NCBI RefSeq assembly: GCF_006740045.1
Contig: NZ_AP019749.1
Span: forward strand, 1 to 64,000
Length of the DNA stretch: 64,000 bases
Source: Comamonas terrigena NBRC 13299
GTDB taxonomy: Bacteria > Pseudomonadota > Gammaproteobacteria > Burkholderiales > Burkholderiaceae_C
Direction of reading: 5' to 3'
Within the stretch, counting starts at the first letter, position 1. The number at the start of each line of letters is the position of its first letter. Of the stretch, positions 29,257 through 38,986 are shown in pieces. The notes below the pieces were generated by a model, which was not told where the DNA came from, ran no database searches, and was given only the letters and a program-made list of their open reading frames with translations. Position numbers and translations under genes: made by a program.

Positions 29257-30285
29257 TCAGTGGATGCCGGAACGCGTGCGACGGCGCGTTTTGTTCTCGT
29301 ACATGGCGGCGTCGGCCAGGGCCAGGGCCTGCTCGGTGCTGGTCTGCGCCGGGTGCACGGCCACCACGCCGACGCTGGCGCCGGGGTAGTGCAGCAGATC
29401 CTCCGCCACGGCCACATCGCACTGGGTGGCCAGCGCCAGGCGCTCCTCCAGCTCGTACAGCACCTGGGTCGCCGATTGCGAAATCTCCGGGCCGGTGCCC
29501 ACCATGACGAACTCGTCGCCGCCGATGCGTGCGGCAAAGTCGCTGTCGCGCAGCGCATTCAGCAGCTGGCGCGCCACGGTCTGCAGCAGCTGGTCGCCCG
29601 CTTCGTGGCCGTGCTGGTCGTTGATCTGCTTGAAGCCGTCCAGGTCGATGAAGGCCAGCAGCACGCTGCGTCCGTCGCGCTCGGCCCGGGCCCACATGCG
29701 GGGCAGCTCCTCCATCAGGGCATGGCGGTTGGGCAGGCCGGTGAGGGCGTCGGTCAACGCATAGTTGGCCAGCTCCAGATTGCGTTGCTGCAGCTCTTGC
29801 AGCAGCAGCTCCCGCTCCACCTGCTGGCCGATCAGGCCGGCGAACAGCTCCAGCGTGGCCATGGCACCGTCGGGCATGGCCTGCTCGACGCCGCTGGCAG
29901 CGCACAGCGTGCCGTAGAGCTGGCCCTGGGGCAGGCGCACCGGGGCGCTGACATAGGTATGCAGGCCCAGGGCGCGGGCGGCCTCGGAATCGCCCCAGCT
30001 GGAGACCACATCCGCCGTATAGGGCTGGCGGTCCTCCAGCGCGCGGCGGCACAAGGTGTCCTGCCAGGGGACGACCAGGCCTTCGGGCATCTCCAGCCGA
30101 CCGCGGTTGCAGGTGTACAGCACATGCTGCTGGCTGTGGGGCAGGTCGATGCGGGTGAGGTAGGTGGAATCCAGTTTGGTCACCTGCTGCAGCATGTCCA
30201 GCAGGGGGCGGGTCAGCTCCTCCAGGGACTTGGCATGAACGAGGGTGTGGCTCAGACGGGGCAGCAGGGATTCCATGGGAGGCAC
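29257..30285 (-). CDS. GAF-GGDEF diguanylate cyclase
   Basis: A soluble cyclase of 342 aa. An N-terminal GAF-like sensor domain (about residues 20-160, with YVSAPVRLPQGQLYGTLCA) precedes a GGDEF domain (about 175-335). The latter has DLDGFKQINDQHGH, the I-site RDSD and an intact GGDEF. No membrane segments are seen. A second ATG three codons downstream (MESLLPRL) is an equally possible start. It is the first of two tandem minus-strand cyclases. Confidence 0.92.
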   Translation of the reverse strand: MPPMESLLPRLSHTLVHAKSLEELTRPLLDMLQQVTKLDSTYLTRIDLPHSQQHVLYTCNRGRLEMPEGLVVPWQDTLCRRALEDRQPYTADVVSSWGDSEAARALGLHTYVSAPVRLPQGQLYGTLCAASGVEQAMPDGAMATLELFAGLIGQQVERELLLQELQQRNLELANYALTDALTGLPNRHALMEELPRMWARAERDGRSVLLAFIDLDGFKQINDQHGHEAGDQLLQTVARQLLNALRDSDFAARIGGDEFVMVGTGPEISQSATQVLYELEERLALATQCDVAVAEDLLHYPGASVGVVAVHPAQTSTEQALALADAAMYENKTRRRTRSGIH

Positions 30286-30472
30286 GGGAGCAGGGTGGTC
30301 AAGGCTCGGATGATAGGGCGCGCGCAGCGCAACAGACGATGGCGCGGCTCGGGATGTGTGACAGAGCTTGTCTTAGCGCAGCGGTCGTTGCGGATGCCGG
30401 GTTTCAGTTGCTCGGAAGGAGGCTGGAACCCGGCATCAACACGGGAGGGCCAGCCCCCGCGCCGGGCGGGCG

Positions 30473-31663
30473 TCAGACGCGCTCGAAGATGGCGGCAATG
30501 CCCTGGCCGCCGCCGATGCACATGGTCACCAGCGCATAGCGGCCACCGGTGCGGTGCAGCTCGTAGACCGCCTTGGTGGTGATGATGGCGCCGGTGGCGC
30601 CCACGGGGTGGCCCAGCGAGATGCCCGAGCCATTGGGGTTGACCTTGGCGGGGTCCAGCCCCAGTTCCTGGATCACGGCGCAGGCCTGGGCGGCAAAGGC
30701 TTCGTTGGCCTCGATCACGTCCATGTCCTGGATCTTCAGGCCTGTGCGGGCCAGCACCTTCTGGGTGGCGGGGACCGGGCCGATGCCCATATAGGCCGGC
30801 TCCACACCGGCGTGGGCATAGCCCACCAGGCGGGCCAGCGGCTTGACGCCCAGGGCCTGCACGCGGTCGCCGGCCACCAGGGTGACGGCGGCAGCACCGT
30901 CGTTGATGCCCGAGGCATTGCCGGCCGTGACCGAGCCGCCTTCCTTCTTGAATGCGGGCTTCATGCCCGCCAGGGTCACCAGTGTGGTGGCCGCACGCAC
31001 ATGTTCGTCGGTGTCGAACAGCACCGTGCCCTTGCGGCTGGCGATTTCCACCGTAACGATCTGCTCCTTGAAACGGCCGGCCTCGATGGCGGCCGCGGCG
31101 CGCTGCTGGCTCAGCACGGCCAGTTCGTCCTGCATGCTGCGGGAGATCCGGTAGCGCTCGGCCACGTTCTCGGCCGTGATGCCCATGTGCATCTTCTGCC
31201 AGGGGTCGTGCAGGATGCCCAGCATGTAGTCGATGCTCTTGGCGTCGCCCATGCGCTGGCCCCAGCGGGAGGCCAGGTCGAAATAGGGGCCGCGGCTCAT
31301 GGATTCGGCGCCGCCGCCAATCGCCACATCGCAGTCGCCCAGGGAAATGGCCTGGGCGGCGGACACGATGGCCTGCAGGCCGGAGCCGCACAGGCGGTTC
31401 ACATTGAAGGCCGGGGTTTCGATGGGGCAGCCGGCATCGATGGCCGCCACGCGCGACAGGTAGGCATCCTTGGTGTCGGTGGGGATGACATTGCCCATGA
31501 CCACATGGCCCACGGCATCAGGGGCGATGCCGGCGCGCGTGATGGCCGCCTTCACGGCGGTGGTGGCCAGCTGGGTGTTGGGCACATCCTTGAGGCTGCC
31601 GCCGAAAGTGCCGATGGCGGTGCGGGCTGCGCTGACGAGGAAAACCTCGCGGGTCTGGCTCAT
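30473..31663 (-). CDS. Acetyl-CoA acetyltransferase / thiolase
   Basis: A 396-residue thiolase that condenses or cleaves acyl-CoA, most likely acetoacetyl-CoA formation. All catalytic groups are visible: the nucleophilic Cys in NRLCGSGLQA, the GHP histidine in LGHPVGATGA and the second Cys in MCIGGGQG. The start was set at the ATG giving MSQTREVFLVSAART, with CAGGAG upstream. The open frame extends 27 unrelated residues further. Substrate chain length and pathway (ketone bodies, polyhydroxybutyrate, degradation) cannot be told from the sequence. Confidence 0.94.
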   Translation of the reverse strand: MSQTREVFLVSAARTAIGTFGGSLKDVPNTQLATTAVKAAITRAGIAPDAVGHVVMGNVIPTDTKDAYLSRVAAIDAGCPIETPAFNVNRLCGSGLQAIVSAAQAISLGDCDVAIGGGAESMSRGPYFDLASRWGQRMGDAKSIDYMLGILHDPWQKMHMGITAENVAERYRISRSMQDELAVLSQQRAAAAIEAGRFKEQIVTVEIASRKGTVLFDTDEHVRAATTLVTLAGMKPAFKKEGGSVTAGNASGINDGAAAVTLVAGDRVQALGVKPLARLVGYAHAGVEPAYMGIGPVPATQKVLARTGLKIQDMDVIEANEAFAAQACAVIQELGLDPAKVNPNGSGISLGHPVGATGAIITTKAVYELHRTGGRYALVTMCIGGGQGIAAIFERV

Positions 31664-31818
31664 GCTTGTCTCCTGAGAAAGTGGTCGGGGTGCTGGCGCG
31701 GCCTCGCTGTGCCGGGTCCAGCCGCAAATTGTGCGTTTGCACATTGGAAATGCAAAGCCCCGCCGCCCGGGTCATCTGCGTGACCGGATGCGGCGGGGCC
31801 CTGGGTGTGGCGCTCGCT

Positions 31819-32247
31819 TCAGTGCGGGGGGGCGAGTTCCGGCGCGGCCAGATCGTCCAGGATGGGGCAGTCCGGGCGGTCATCGCCCCGGCAGCAGGAC
31901 ACCAGCGATTGCAGGCTGCGCTGCATGGCCTGCATGGCGGCAATGCGCTCGCCCAGTTCGGCAATGTGCTGCTGGGCAATCTGCTTGACCTGGGCGCTGC
32001 TGCGCGCCTGGTCGCGCCACAGGCCCAGCAGCAGGCTGATCTCTTCCATGGAAAAGCCCAGATCGCGGGAGCGGCGGATGAAGCGCAGCGTGTGCACGTC
32101 GGCCGGACCATACTGGCGGTAGCCGCTGTCGGTGCGGGCCACTTCAGGCAGCAGGCCCAGCGATTCGTAATGCCGCACCATGCGTGCCGACACGCCGGCC
32201 AGGCGTGCGGCGTCGCCAATGGGCACCGGCCAGTGGGCCGGTGCCAC
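31819..32247 (-). CDS. cueR: Copper-responsive MerR-family regulator (CueR)
   Basis: A MerR-family activator of about 142 aa. The winged helix-turn-helix (IGDAARLAGVSARMVRHYES) is followed by a dimer helix. The C-terminal metal loop C-RGDDRPD-C has the C-x7-C spacing and residues of the Cu(I) sensor CueR. The start is uncertain. A GTG at 32247 overlaps the end of copZ and was chosen, while a GTG at 32226 would give 135 aa; neither has an ideal ribosome site. It follows copZ closely, implying one operon controlled by its own product. Confidence 0.87.
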   Translation of the reverse strand: MAPAHWPVPIGDAARLAGVSARMVRHYESLGLLPEVARTDSGYRQYGPADVHTLRFIRRSRDLGFSMEEISLLLGLWRDQARSSAQVKQIAQQHIAELGERIAAMQAMQRSLQSLVSCCRGDDRPDCPILDDLAAPELAPPH

Positions 32248-32251
32248 CGCC

Positions 32252-32449
32252 TCAGGCGGCGACCTGGTAGCCTTCTTCGGCGATGGCATGGCGCAGGGCC
32301 TCGCGTTCGGCGGCGCTTTGCACCACCACTTTCTTCTGGGCCCGGTCGATCTGCACCTGGGCCGATGCATCGACTTCGTGCACCGCATTGGTGACGGCGC
32401 GCTCGCAATGGCCGCAGGTCATGCCTTCAACGTGAAATTCATGTTCCAT
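32252..32449 (-). CDS. copZ: Copper chaperone (heavy-metal-associated domain, CopZ-like)
   Basis: A 65-residue HMA-domain protein that binds Cu(I) through the MTCGHC motif (CGHC at residues 12-15). It probably carries copper in the cytoplasm to an exporter encoded elsewhere. The start MEHEFHVEGM has a strong AGGAG upstream. A longer frame to 32524 adds unrelated sequence. It is the first gene of the copZ-cueR pair. Confidence 0.92.
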   Translation of the reverse strand: MEHEFHVEGMTCGHCERAVTNAVHEVDASAQVQIDRAQKKVVVQSAAEREALRHAIAEEGYQVAA

Positions 32450-32509
32450 GGTGGTTCTCCTGAGAAAAAAGAGGCGGACCCGGATGGGTGTGCTGCCTGG
32501 GATGGGTCC

Positions 32510-32540
32510 ATGATGAACCTTCACATGATGGCAAAGTCAA
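32510..32540 (-). promoter_or_regulatory. Putative CueR-type promoter of copZ-cueR
   Basis: On the minus strand, TTGACT (-35, 32535-32540) and CATCAT (-10, 32510-32515) are separated by 19 bp, the overlong spacer typical of MerR-family promoters. An imperfect dyad ending TGAAGGT lies within the spacer. It is 60 bp upstream of the copZ ATG. Confidence 0.6.
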
Positions 32541-32573
32541 GCCGGTTTTGCAGTCCCCCGCCATGGCGCAGAT

Positions 32574-32589
32574 GGTTTCACGTGAAACC
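32574..32589. promoter_or_regulatory. parS site 1
   Basis: GGTTTCACGTGAAACC contains the perfect parS core GTTTCACGTGAAAC. It is the partner sequence of the ParB encoded at 40386-41309. Confidence 0.9.
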
Positions 32590-32835
32590 AAAAAGGCAGG
32601 CGATGGAGATGCTGCACTGCACAAAGAGCCGGAGGAAGTTGCCTGAGTGACTGAAACCCCGTATTCCCGGGGAATTCCCGTCAGTTTCCCCAGGCCACGA
32701 AGGGGCGATGTCTGGCAAACTTTGACACTTCTATCCAGAATTTGCATTTATTTGCAATATGACGCCGACGGACGTGGAAATCCTGTGTGTTCAGCTGGAT
32801 CTGTCTGTTGCTCAGTGCTTTGGAGGTTTGCGGTC

Positions 32836-34542
32836 ATGAATGTGTTTGCACTCATGCGGGGTTTCACGATCAGGTTGCGCATGTTGGGCGCCATCGCGGT
32901 GGTATTGGTGCTGCTGGGCCTGCTGGGAGGGGCCGGGATGTGGGGCATGTTCCGCATCCAGGACATGAGCCAGGATTTCCGTCAAACCTCGTACACCAAG
33001 GCCCAGCACCTGTCCCAGCTGCGCGCCAGCCTGGGCCTGGTGCGCCAGCACGAGAAGGACATGATCATCCAGTACGAAAACCCGGAGCGCGTGACCAAGG
33101 CCAAGGAGTCGTGGCTCAAGGGGCTGGAGCAGGTCAAGGCCGTGTCCCAGAAGTTCGTGGGGGAGGTCAGCGATGCCGACGATGCGCTCGTGCAGGAGCT
33201 GATGCAGCGCATGGACAACTACCAGAAGCAGTTCGAGCCGGTGGTGCGCCAGCTGGAAGCCAATGGCTATGACACCGCCACCATCGCCTACCGCATGGGC
33301 AACAAGGCCATGGCCGAGCTGGTGGAAGTGGACACCCTGGTGCAGAAGCTGGCCCAGGTGCTGCAGGACGAGGCGGATGCCGCCCAGCGCAACGAAAGCG
33401 AAGCCGCCACGCAGACCCAGTGGCTGTTCCTGCTGTCCGTGGTGATCACGGTGCTGGTGGTGGCTCCGCTGACGCTGCTGAACATGGTGTCCATCTGTCG
33501 CCCGCTGGAAATTGCCCGCCGCATGGCGCTGGCCATTTCCAAGGGCGATCTGTCCCAGCAAATGCAGGTGGAAGGCAAGGATGAAGTGGCCGACCTGCAA
33601 ACCGCGCTGCAGGAAATGCGCCGCAGTCTGAACCTGATGGTGGGCCAGGTGCATGACGCCAGCGGCAACATTGCCACGGCCAGCCAGGAGATCGCCATGG
33701 GCAACACCGATCTGTCCAGCCGCACCGAGCAGACTGCCAGCAACCTGCAGCAGACCGTGGCGTCGCTGATGCAGCTGACCTCCACCGTGCAGCAGACCGC
33801 GAGTTCGGCCCAGCTGGCCAACCAGCTGGCAAGCTCGGCCAGCGACACCGCACTGCGCGGCGGCGCCATCGTCCAGCAGGCGGTGCAGAGCATGCAGGAC
33901 ATCTCCACCTCCAGCCGCAAGATCAGCGACATCATCGGCCTGATCGACTCGATTGCCTTCCAGACCAACATCCTGGCGCTGAATGCGGCCGTGGAAGCGG
34001 CCCGTGCCGGTGAGCAGGGCCGTGGCTTTGCCGTGGTGGCCGGGGAAGTGCGCCTGCTGGCAGGCCGCAGTGCCGAAGCCGCCAACGAGATCAAGCGCCT
34101 GATCCAGACCAGCGTCAGCGCCGTGGATGGCGGTGTACGCCATGTGGAAGAAGCGGGCCTGAACATGCAGGAAATCGTCGACAGCGTCCGCCGGGTGGGC
34201 GACATCATTGGCGAGATCACTGCGGCCTCGAACGAGCAGTCGTCGGGCATTGGCCAGGTGAACCAGGCCGTGGGCGATATCGACCGCATGACGCAGCAGA
34301 ACGTCGCGCTGGTGGAAGAGGCCTCGGCCGCCGCCGATTCGCTGCGCGACCAGGCGGGTCGCCTGGCCCAGGTGGTCAACCAGTTCCACCTGGACCAGAG
34401 CCTGCAGGTGCAGCATGGCAGCCGTGCTCCGGCCGCTGCGGTCGGCAGTCTGCCGGGCGCCGGCCGGCCAGTGGCGGCGCCGCGCGCTCAGCCCAAGGTG
34501 GCGGCAGCCCCGCGCAAGGAAGAGCGTGCGCTGCTGAGCTGA
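32836..34542 (+). CDS. Methyl-accepting chemotaxis protein
   Basis: A 568-residue transmembrane chemoreceptor. TM1 is at about residues 12-36. A four-helix periplasmic sensor domain follows, then TM2 at about 194-216, HAMP, and a long signalling coiled coil with the conserved tip [20 protein letters not shown] near residue 375. It lacks a C-terminal CheR-tethering pentapeptide (ends EERALLS). The start was set at the ATG giving [10 protein letters not shown], with GGAGG nine bases upstream. The ligand is unknown. No che or flagellar genes are adjacent. Confidence 0.94.
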   Translation: MNVFALMRGFTIRLRMLGAIAVVLVLLGLLGGAGMWGMFRIQDMSQDFRQTSYTKAQHLSQLRASLGLVRQHEKDMIIQYENPERVTKAKESWLKGLEQVKAVSQKFVGEVSDADDALVQELMQRMDNYQKQFEPVVRQLEANGYDTATIAYRMGNKAMAELVEVDTLVQKLAQVLQDEADAAQRNESEAATQTQWLFLLSVVITVLVVAPLTLLNMVSICRPLEIARRMALAISKGDLSQQMQVEGKDEVADLQTALQEMRRSLNLMVGQVHDASGNIATASQEIAMGNTDLSSRTEQTASNLQQTVASLMQLTSTVQQTASSAQLANQLASSASDTALRGGAIVQQAVQSMQDISTSSRKISDIIGLIDSIAFQTNILALNAAVEAARAGEQGRGFAVVAGEVRLLAGRSAEAANEIKRLIQTSVSAVDGGVRHVEEAGLNMQEIVDSVRRVGDIIGEITAASNEQSSGIGQVNQAVGDIDRMTQQNVALVEEASAAADSLRDQAGRLAQVVNQFHLDQSLQVQHGSRAPAAAVGSLPGAGRPVAAPRAQPKVAAAPRKEERALLS

Positions 34543-34568
34543 TCCGCTCCAGATCTGCTCCAGATATG

Positions 34569-34595
34569 AAAAGGCCTCCAGTTGGAGGCCTTTTT
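34569..34595. terminator. Bidirectional terminator between chemoreceptor and GST genes
   Basis: AAAAGGCCTCC-AGTT-GGAGGCCTTTTT is a perfect hairpin between convergent genes. Confidence 0.88.
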
Positions 34596-34644
34596 CGTTG
34601 GTGGCAGCGTTGCACGGTCTGTGCATCGGCCCTTCAGCGGCGGC

Positions 34645-35253
34645 TTATTTGGCCAGGCCTTCGGCGCGCAGGGCGGCCTGCACGGCCGGGCGGCTGCCCA
34701 CACGCTGGCGGTAGGCCTGCAGCTGCGGCAGGTCGCCCAGTTCCAGGCCCACATGCTGGGCCCAGTTGGAGACGGTGAACAGGTAGGCGTCGGCCACACA
34801 GAACTGGGCGCCGGTCAGGTAGTCCTTGCCGGTCAGCTCCTTTTCCACCCACGCGAAGCGCTTGCGCAACTGGGCCAGGATGGTGGGCTTGTAATCGGCG
34901 GGGGTGCTGGGGTTGAACAGCGGGCCAAAGCCCTTGTGCAGTTCGGTGCCGATGAAATTCAGCCATTCCTGCACGCGGTAGCGCTCCAGGGTGCCGCTGG
35001 CCGGAATCAGCTGCTTGGCTGGCACCTGGTCGGCGATGTACTGCACGATCACCGGGCCTTCGCGCAGGGTCTGTCCGTTGTCCAGCACCAGGAAGGGCAC
35101 ATAGCCCAGCGGGTTGATGGTGTAGAAGTCCGTGCCGTCCTGCAGCGTGTGGGTCTTGGTGCTGGCCAGAATGGCTTCGTAGGGCAGGCCGGCTTCTTCC
35201 AGCACGATATGGGGGGACAGGGAGCAGGCGCCGGGGCTGTAGTAAAGCTTCAT
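34645..35253 (-). CDS. Glutathione S-transferase (beta-class-like)
   Basis: A 202-residue GST. The thioredoxin-fold N-terminal domain starts MKLYYSPGACSLSPHI, with a Cys at residue 10 as in bacterial beta-class GSTs, and has the cis-Pro region YVPFLVLDNGQTL. The helical C-terminal domain includes FCVADAYLFTVSNW. It conjugates or exchanges glutathione; the physiological substrate is unknown. A longer frame to 35484 was rejected because GST families begin at this Met. Confidence 0.93.
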   Translation of the reverse strand: MKLYYSPGACSLSPHIVLEEAGLPYEAILASTKTHTLQDGTDFYTINPLGYVPFLVLDNGQTLREGPVIVQYIADQVPAKQLIPASGTLERYRVQEWLNFIGTELHKGFGPLFNPSTPADYKPTILAQLRKRFAWVEKELTGKDYLTGAQFCVADAYLFTVSNWAQHVGLELGDLPQLQAYRQRVGSRPAVQAALRAEGLAK

Positions 35254-35640
35254 GGTGTGTGGCATGCCCGCGCAGGGCAGGGGGTTGAACACAGTTGCAC
35301 ATGCTAAATCGCCGCACGCCCGGCTGCCAAATCCCTGCTGGACACAAGGCTGGACGGGCTGCAGTCCTGCGTGTTTCACGTGGAACACACCGGGAGGCGG
35401 CAGGGCCTGCGGTATCCAGGCATGGAGAAAACCGCGGTTCCAGCCTGGGCGAAAGACAAGGTGGGCAAAGGGTGGGAAAATCAAGGGTTTGCACGCGCCT
35501 GCACATTTGCATGCAGCGCGGAATGCCGGGGTGACAGCGCGTTAGGCCTGCACAGACGCCGGCGGCAGTGGCAGCCTGTTGCCTGCACTGCCAAGACCTC
35601 GGGTGGCATGGCGATGCCGCCCGCGACGGAGTTGAAGAAC
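35254..35640. other. Intergenic region upstream of mnmG with parS site
   Basis: No gene is supported. The open frame of mnmG extends through it to 35371 but gives sequence unlike MnmG. It contains parS site 2 and presumably the mnmG operon promoter, which was not identified. Confidence 0.55.
35372..35387. promoter_or_regulatory. parS site 2
   Basis: TGTTTCACGTGGAACA differs by one base from the ideal parS palindrome. It lies in the mnmG upstream region. Confidence 0.88.
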
Positions 35641-37614
35641 ATGCTGTACCCCCAAGAATTTGATGTGATCGTCGTCGGCGGCGGTCACGCCGGCACCGAG
35701 GCCGCACTGGCTGCCGCCCGCATGGGCTGCAAGACGCTGCTGCTGTCCCACAATATCGAGACCCTCGGCCAGATGAGCTGCAATCCGTCCATCGGCGGCA
35801 TCGGCAAGGGCCACCTGGTCAAGGAAGTGGACGCCATGGGCGGTGCCATGGCGCTGGCCACCGACCAGGGCGGCATCCAGTTCCGCATCCTGAACAGTTC
35901 CAAGGGCCCGGCCGTGCGCGCCACGCGGGCCCAGGCGGACCGCATCCTGTACAAGGCGGCGATCCGGGAGATGCTGGAGAACCAGCCCAATCTGTGGCTG
36001 TTCCAGCAGGCGGTGGACGACCTGATGGTGGAGGGCGACCGCGTGGTGGGTGCGGTCACCCAGGTGGGCATCCAGTTCAAGTCCAAGACCGTGGTGCTGA
36101 CGGCCGGCACCTTCCTGGACGGCAAGATCCACGTGGGCCTGGACAACTATGCAGCCGGCCGCGCCGGCGATCCGCCCGCGGTCACGCTGTCGGCGCGCCT
36201 GAAGGAGCTGAAGCTGCCCCAGGGCCGCCTGAAGACCGGCACGCCGCCGCGCATCGATGGCCGCAGCATCGACTTCAGCCAGTGCACCGAGCAGCCCGGC
36301 GACGGCATGCCCGGCGGCATGAACGAAGGCCATGTGCCGGTGTTCAGCTTCCGCGGCAATGCCGCCATGCACCCGCAGCAGATGCCGTGCTGGATCACGC
36401 ACACCAACGAACGCACGCACGAAATCATCCGCAGCGGGTTTGACCGCAGCCCGATGTTCACCGGCAAGATCGAAGGGGTGGGCCCGCGTTACTGCCCCAG
36501 CGTGGAAGACAAGATCAACCGCTTTGCGGACAAGGACAGCCACCAGATCTTTCTGGAGCCGGAAGGCCTGACCACGCACGAGTACTACCCCAACGGCATC
36601 TCCACCTCGCTGCCTTTCGACATCCAGTACGCGCTGGTGCGCAGCATGAAGGGGCTGGAGAACGCGCACATCCTGCGCCCCGGCTATGCCATCGAATACG
36701 ACTACTTCGACCCCCGTGGCCTGAAGAGCAGTTTCGAGACCCGCCAGATCCAGGGCCTGTTCTTTGCGGGCCAGATCAACGGCACCACGGGCTACGAGGA
36801 AGCCGCGGCCCAGGGCCTGTTCGCCGGCATCAACGCCGGTCTGCAGGCGCGCGGCCAAGGTCCGTGGATGCCGCGCCGTGACGAAGCCTATCTGGGGGTG
36901 CTGGTTGACGACCTGATCACCAAGGGTGTGACCGAGCCCTACCGCATGTTCACCAGCCGCGCCGAGTTCCGTCTGCAGCTGCGTGAAGACAATGCCGATA
37001 TGCGCCTGACCGAAATCGGTCGCCAGCTCGGTGTGGTGGGCGATGCGCAGTGGGAGCTCTTCAACCGCAAGCGCGATGCTGTTTCACGTGAAACAGAACG
37101 CCTGAAGGCCACCTGGGTAAATCCGCGCAATCTGCCTGCAGCCGAATCCGAACGCGTGCTGGGCAAGAGCATCGAGCACGAATACAACCTGTTCGACCTG
37201 CTGCGCCGCCCGGGGGTGGGCTATGCCGCCCTGGTGGGCATGGACGGCGGCAAGTATGAAGCGGCCGAGGTGTCGCGCGAAGCGCTGGGCGACCTGCACG
37301 ACGATGTGCTGGAGCAGGTGGAGATTGCCGCCAAGTATTCCGGCTACATCGACCGTCAGAAGGAAGAGGTGCAGCGCGCTGCCCACTACGAATCGCTGAA
37401 GCTGCCGGCCGAGCTGGACTACATGCAGGTGGCGGCCTTGTCGATCGAGGTGCGCCAGAAGCTGCAAAAGCACCGGCCCGAGACATTGGGCCAGGCCTCG
37501 CGCATTTCCGGCGTCACGCCGGCGGCGATCTCGTTGCTGATGATTCACCTGAAGAAGGGCGGCTTCAAGGGCTTTGCGCCTGCAGCCGCCACCGGCACGG
37601 AGCAACAGGCATGA
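35641..37614 (+). CDS. mnmG: tRNA uridine-5-carboxymethylaminomethyl modification enzyme MnmG (GidA)
   Basis: A 657-residue FAD enzyme that, with MnmE, installs the cmnm5 group on wobble uridine 34 of certain tRNAs. The FAD motif [12 protein letters not shown] is at about residues 10-21. The signature [20 protein letters not shown] follows, and [18 protein letters not shown] is present further on. The start [14 protein letters not shown] has GGAG nine bases upstream. It overlaps rsmG by four bases (ATGA). parS site 3 lies inside it and encodes VSRET. MnmE is not in the window. Confidence 0.97.
   Translation: MLYPQEFDVIVVGGGHAGTEAALAAARMGCKTLLLSHNIETLGQMSCNPSIGGIGKGHLVKEVDAMGGAMALATDQGGIQFRILNSSKGPAVRATRAQADRILYKAAIREMLENQPNLWLFQQAVDDLMVEGDRVVGAVTQVGIQFKSKTVVLTAGTFLDGKIHVGLDNYAAGRAGDPPAVTLSARLKELKLPQGRLKTGTPPRIDGRSIDFSQCTEQPGDGMPGGMNEGHVPVFSFRGNAAMHPQQMPCWITHTNERTHEIIRSGFDRSPMFTGKIEGVGPRYCPSVEDKINRFADKDSHQIFLEPEGLTTHEYYPNGISTSLPFDIQYALVRSMKGLENAHILRPGYAIEYDYFDPRGLKSSFETRQIQGLFFAGQINGTTGYEEAAAQGLFAGINAGLQARGQGPWMPRRDEAYLGVLVDDLITKGVTEPYRMFTSRAEFRLQLREDNADMRLTEIGRQLGVVGDAQWELFNRKRDAVSRETERLKATWVNPRNLPAAESERVLGKSIEHEYNLFDLLRRPGVGYAALVGMDGGKYEAAEVSREALGDLHDDVLEQVEIAAKYSGYIDRQKEEVQRAAHYESLKLPAELDYMQVAALSIEVRQKLQKHRPETLGQASRISGVTPAAISLLMIHLKKGGFKGFAPAAATGTEQQA
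37080..37095. promoter_or_regulatory. parS site 3 (inside mnmG)
   Basis: TGTTTCACGTGAAACA is a perfect parS palindrome embedded in the mnmG coding sequence. Confidence 0.92.
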
Positions 37615-38273
37615 GCGCGGCACTGCGGTCCCAGCTGGAGCAGGGTGCCCAGCAACTGAACCTGGGCCTGGGGGTGGCGCAGATCGACACCCTGATGGCC
37701 TTCCTCGACCTGCTGCAGAAGTGGAACAAGGTCTACAACCTGACGGCCGTGCGCGACCCGCAGGAGATGATGACCCACCACCTGCTGGACAGTCTGGCCG
37801 CCGTGCCTGCGCTGCGCCGCCATGTGGCCAGCCTGGGGCGCCAGCCCGGCGAGCGGGTGGCGCAGCTGGATGTGGGCTCGGGCGGTGGTTTGCCGGGCGT
37901 GGTGTTTGCCGTGTGCTGCCCGGAGGTGGATGTGCACTGCGTGGACACCGTGGCCAAGAAGGCGGCTTTCCTGCAGCAGGCGGCGGTATCGCTGAAGCTG
38001 CCCAACCTCAAGGGCATCCACGCCCGGGTGGAAAGCCTGAAGGGACCGTACGACATCGTCAGCTGCCGGGCCTTCGCCTCGCTGATCGACTTCACCACCT
38101 GGTCGCGTGGCGCCATCGCGCCGCAAGGCATCTGGTTCGCCATGAAGGGCAAGAAGCCCGACGACGAGATGGCCGCGCTGGGCGCCGATGTGCAAGTGTT
38201 TCACGTGGAACACTTGCAGGTTCCCGGCCTGGATGCGGAGCGCTGCATCGTCTGGTTGCGCCCCATTGGCTGA
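37611..38273 (+). CDS. rsmG: 16S rRNA m7G527 methyltransferase RsmG (GidB)
   Basis: A 220-residue SAM-dependent methyltransferase that modifies G527 of 16S rRNA; loss gives low-level streptomycin resistance in other bacteria. The SAM motif [15 protein letters not shown] is near residue 85. The N-terminal family segment [26 protein letters not shown] is conserved. It is translationally coupled to mnmG by ATGA overlap. parS site 4 lies near its 3' end. Confidence 0.96.
   Translation: MSAALRSQLEQGAQQLNLGLGVAQIDTLMAFLDLLQKWNKVYNLTAVRDPQEMMTHHLLDSLAAVPALRRHVASLGRQPGERVAQLDVGSGGGLPGVVFAVCCPEVDVHCVDTVAKKAAFLQQAAVSLKLPNLKGIHARVESLKGPYDIVSCRAFASLIDFTTWSRGAIAPQGIWFAMKGKKPDDEMAALGADVQVFHVEHLQVPGLDAERCIVWLRPIG
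38197..38212. promoter_or_regulatory. parS site 4 (inside rsmG)
   Basis: TGTTTCACGTGGAACA, one base from ideal, is embedded in rsmG and encodes VFHVE. It is about 0.8 kb upstream of parA. Confidence 0.88.
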
Positions 38274-38360
38274 GCGCGCTGGTTCAGTGGTTGCAGTTGG
38301 AAGCTGCACTGCAAGCTGCGGTCGCATAAACTCGGCGCTTTGATAGAGCAGGGTACATGC

Positions 38361-38975
38361 ATGCTGGGCGTGGCTGATTACGGCGCTTTCGTTGTCGCCA
38401 TTCTTCTTTTTCTCCTCATTCCTGGGCCAGGCAATCTGGCCTTGATCACCTCCACCGGCCAGGGCGGCATGCGCGCCGGCATGGTCACCGGGTTGGGCGT
38501 GATCGCCGCAGACCAGGTGCTGATGTGGCTGGCGGTGGCCGGCGTGTCGGCCTTGCTGGCTGCGCACCCGGCGCTGTTCCATGCGGTGCAGTACCTGGGG
38601 GTGGCCTATCTGGGCTGGCTGGGCTGGCGCATGCTGCGGGCCCAGCCCGGCGATGCGCCGGTGCTGAAGATGGCACCACGCCAGTACTTCCGCCAGGGTG
38701 CCCTGATCACCTTGCTCAACCCCAAGGCCATCGTGTTCTACATGGCGTTCTTCCCGCTGTTTGTCGATCCTGCCCAGCACCGGGGCGTGCTGACCTTTGC
38801 GGTCATGGCCGCCACGGCGGCGCTGCTGACGGCGCTGTACAGCGTGGTGGTGGTGCTGCTGACGGCCCGCATGGCCCAGCGCCTGCGGGCCAATCCCGTG
38901 GTGGTGCGTGTGCTGAATAAGACAGCAGGTGTGTTTCTGATCGGTTTTGGCCTCAAGTTGGCCATCTCCAAGTAA
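38361..38975 (+). CDS. LysE/RhtB family exporter
   Basis: A 204-residue membrane protein with about six hydrophobic segments and the family hallmark LIPGPGNLALITSTGQGGMRAG near the N-terminus. The family exports amino acids or related metabolites; the substrate here is unknown. The start is the ATG at 38361, preceded by an AGGG-type ribosome site. A TTG at 38340 would add seven residues. It lies between rsmG and parA on the same strand, and parA begins 11 bp after its stop, so the genes are likely co-transcribed. Confidence 0.92.
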   Translation: MLGVADYGAFVVAILLFLLIPGPGNLALITSTGQGGMRAGMVTGLGVIAADQVLMWLAVAGVSALLAAHPALFHAVQYLGVAYLGWLGWRMLRAQPGDAPVLKMAPRQYFRQGALITLLNPKAIVFYMAFFPLFVDPAQHRGVLTFAVMAATAALLTALYSVVVVLLTARMAQRLRANPVVVRVLNKTAGVFLIGFGLKLAISK

Positions 38976-38986
38976 GCTAAAAAACT

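Larger units (their letters stand above)
32450..32835. other. Intergenic region with CueR promoter and parS site
   Basis: No gene is supported between copZ and the divergent chemoreceptor gene. It holds the probable copper-responsive promoter (32510-32540) and the leftmost parS site (32574-32589). The chemoreceptor promoter was not identified. Confidence 0.6.

Noticed and set aside
32860..32875. GTTTCACGATCAGG, a possible fifth parS
   Set aside because: Only the left half matches the palindrome, and it lies in the chemoreceptor coding sequence.
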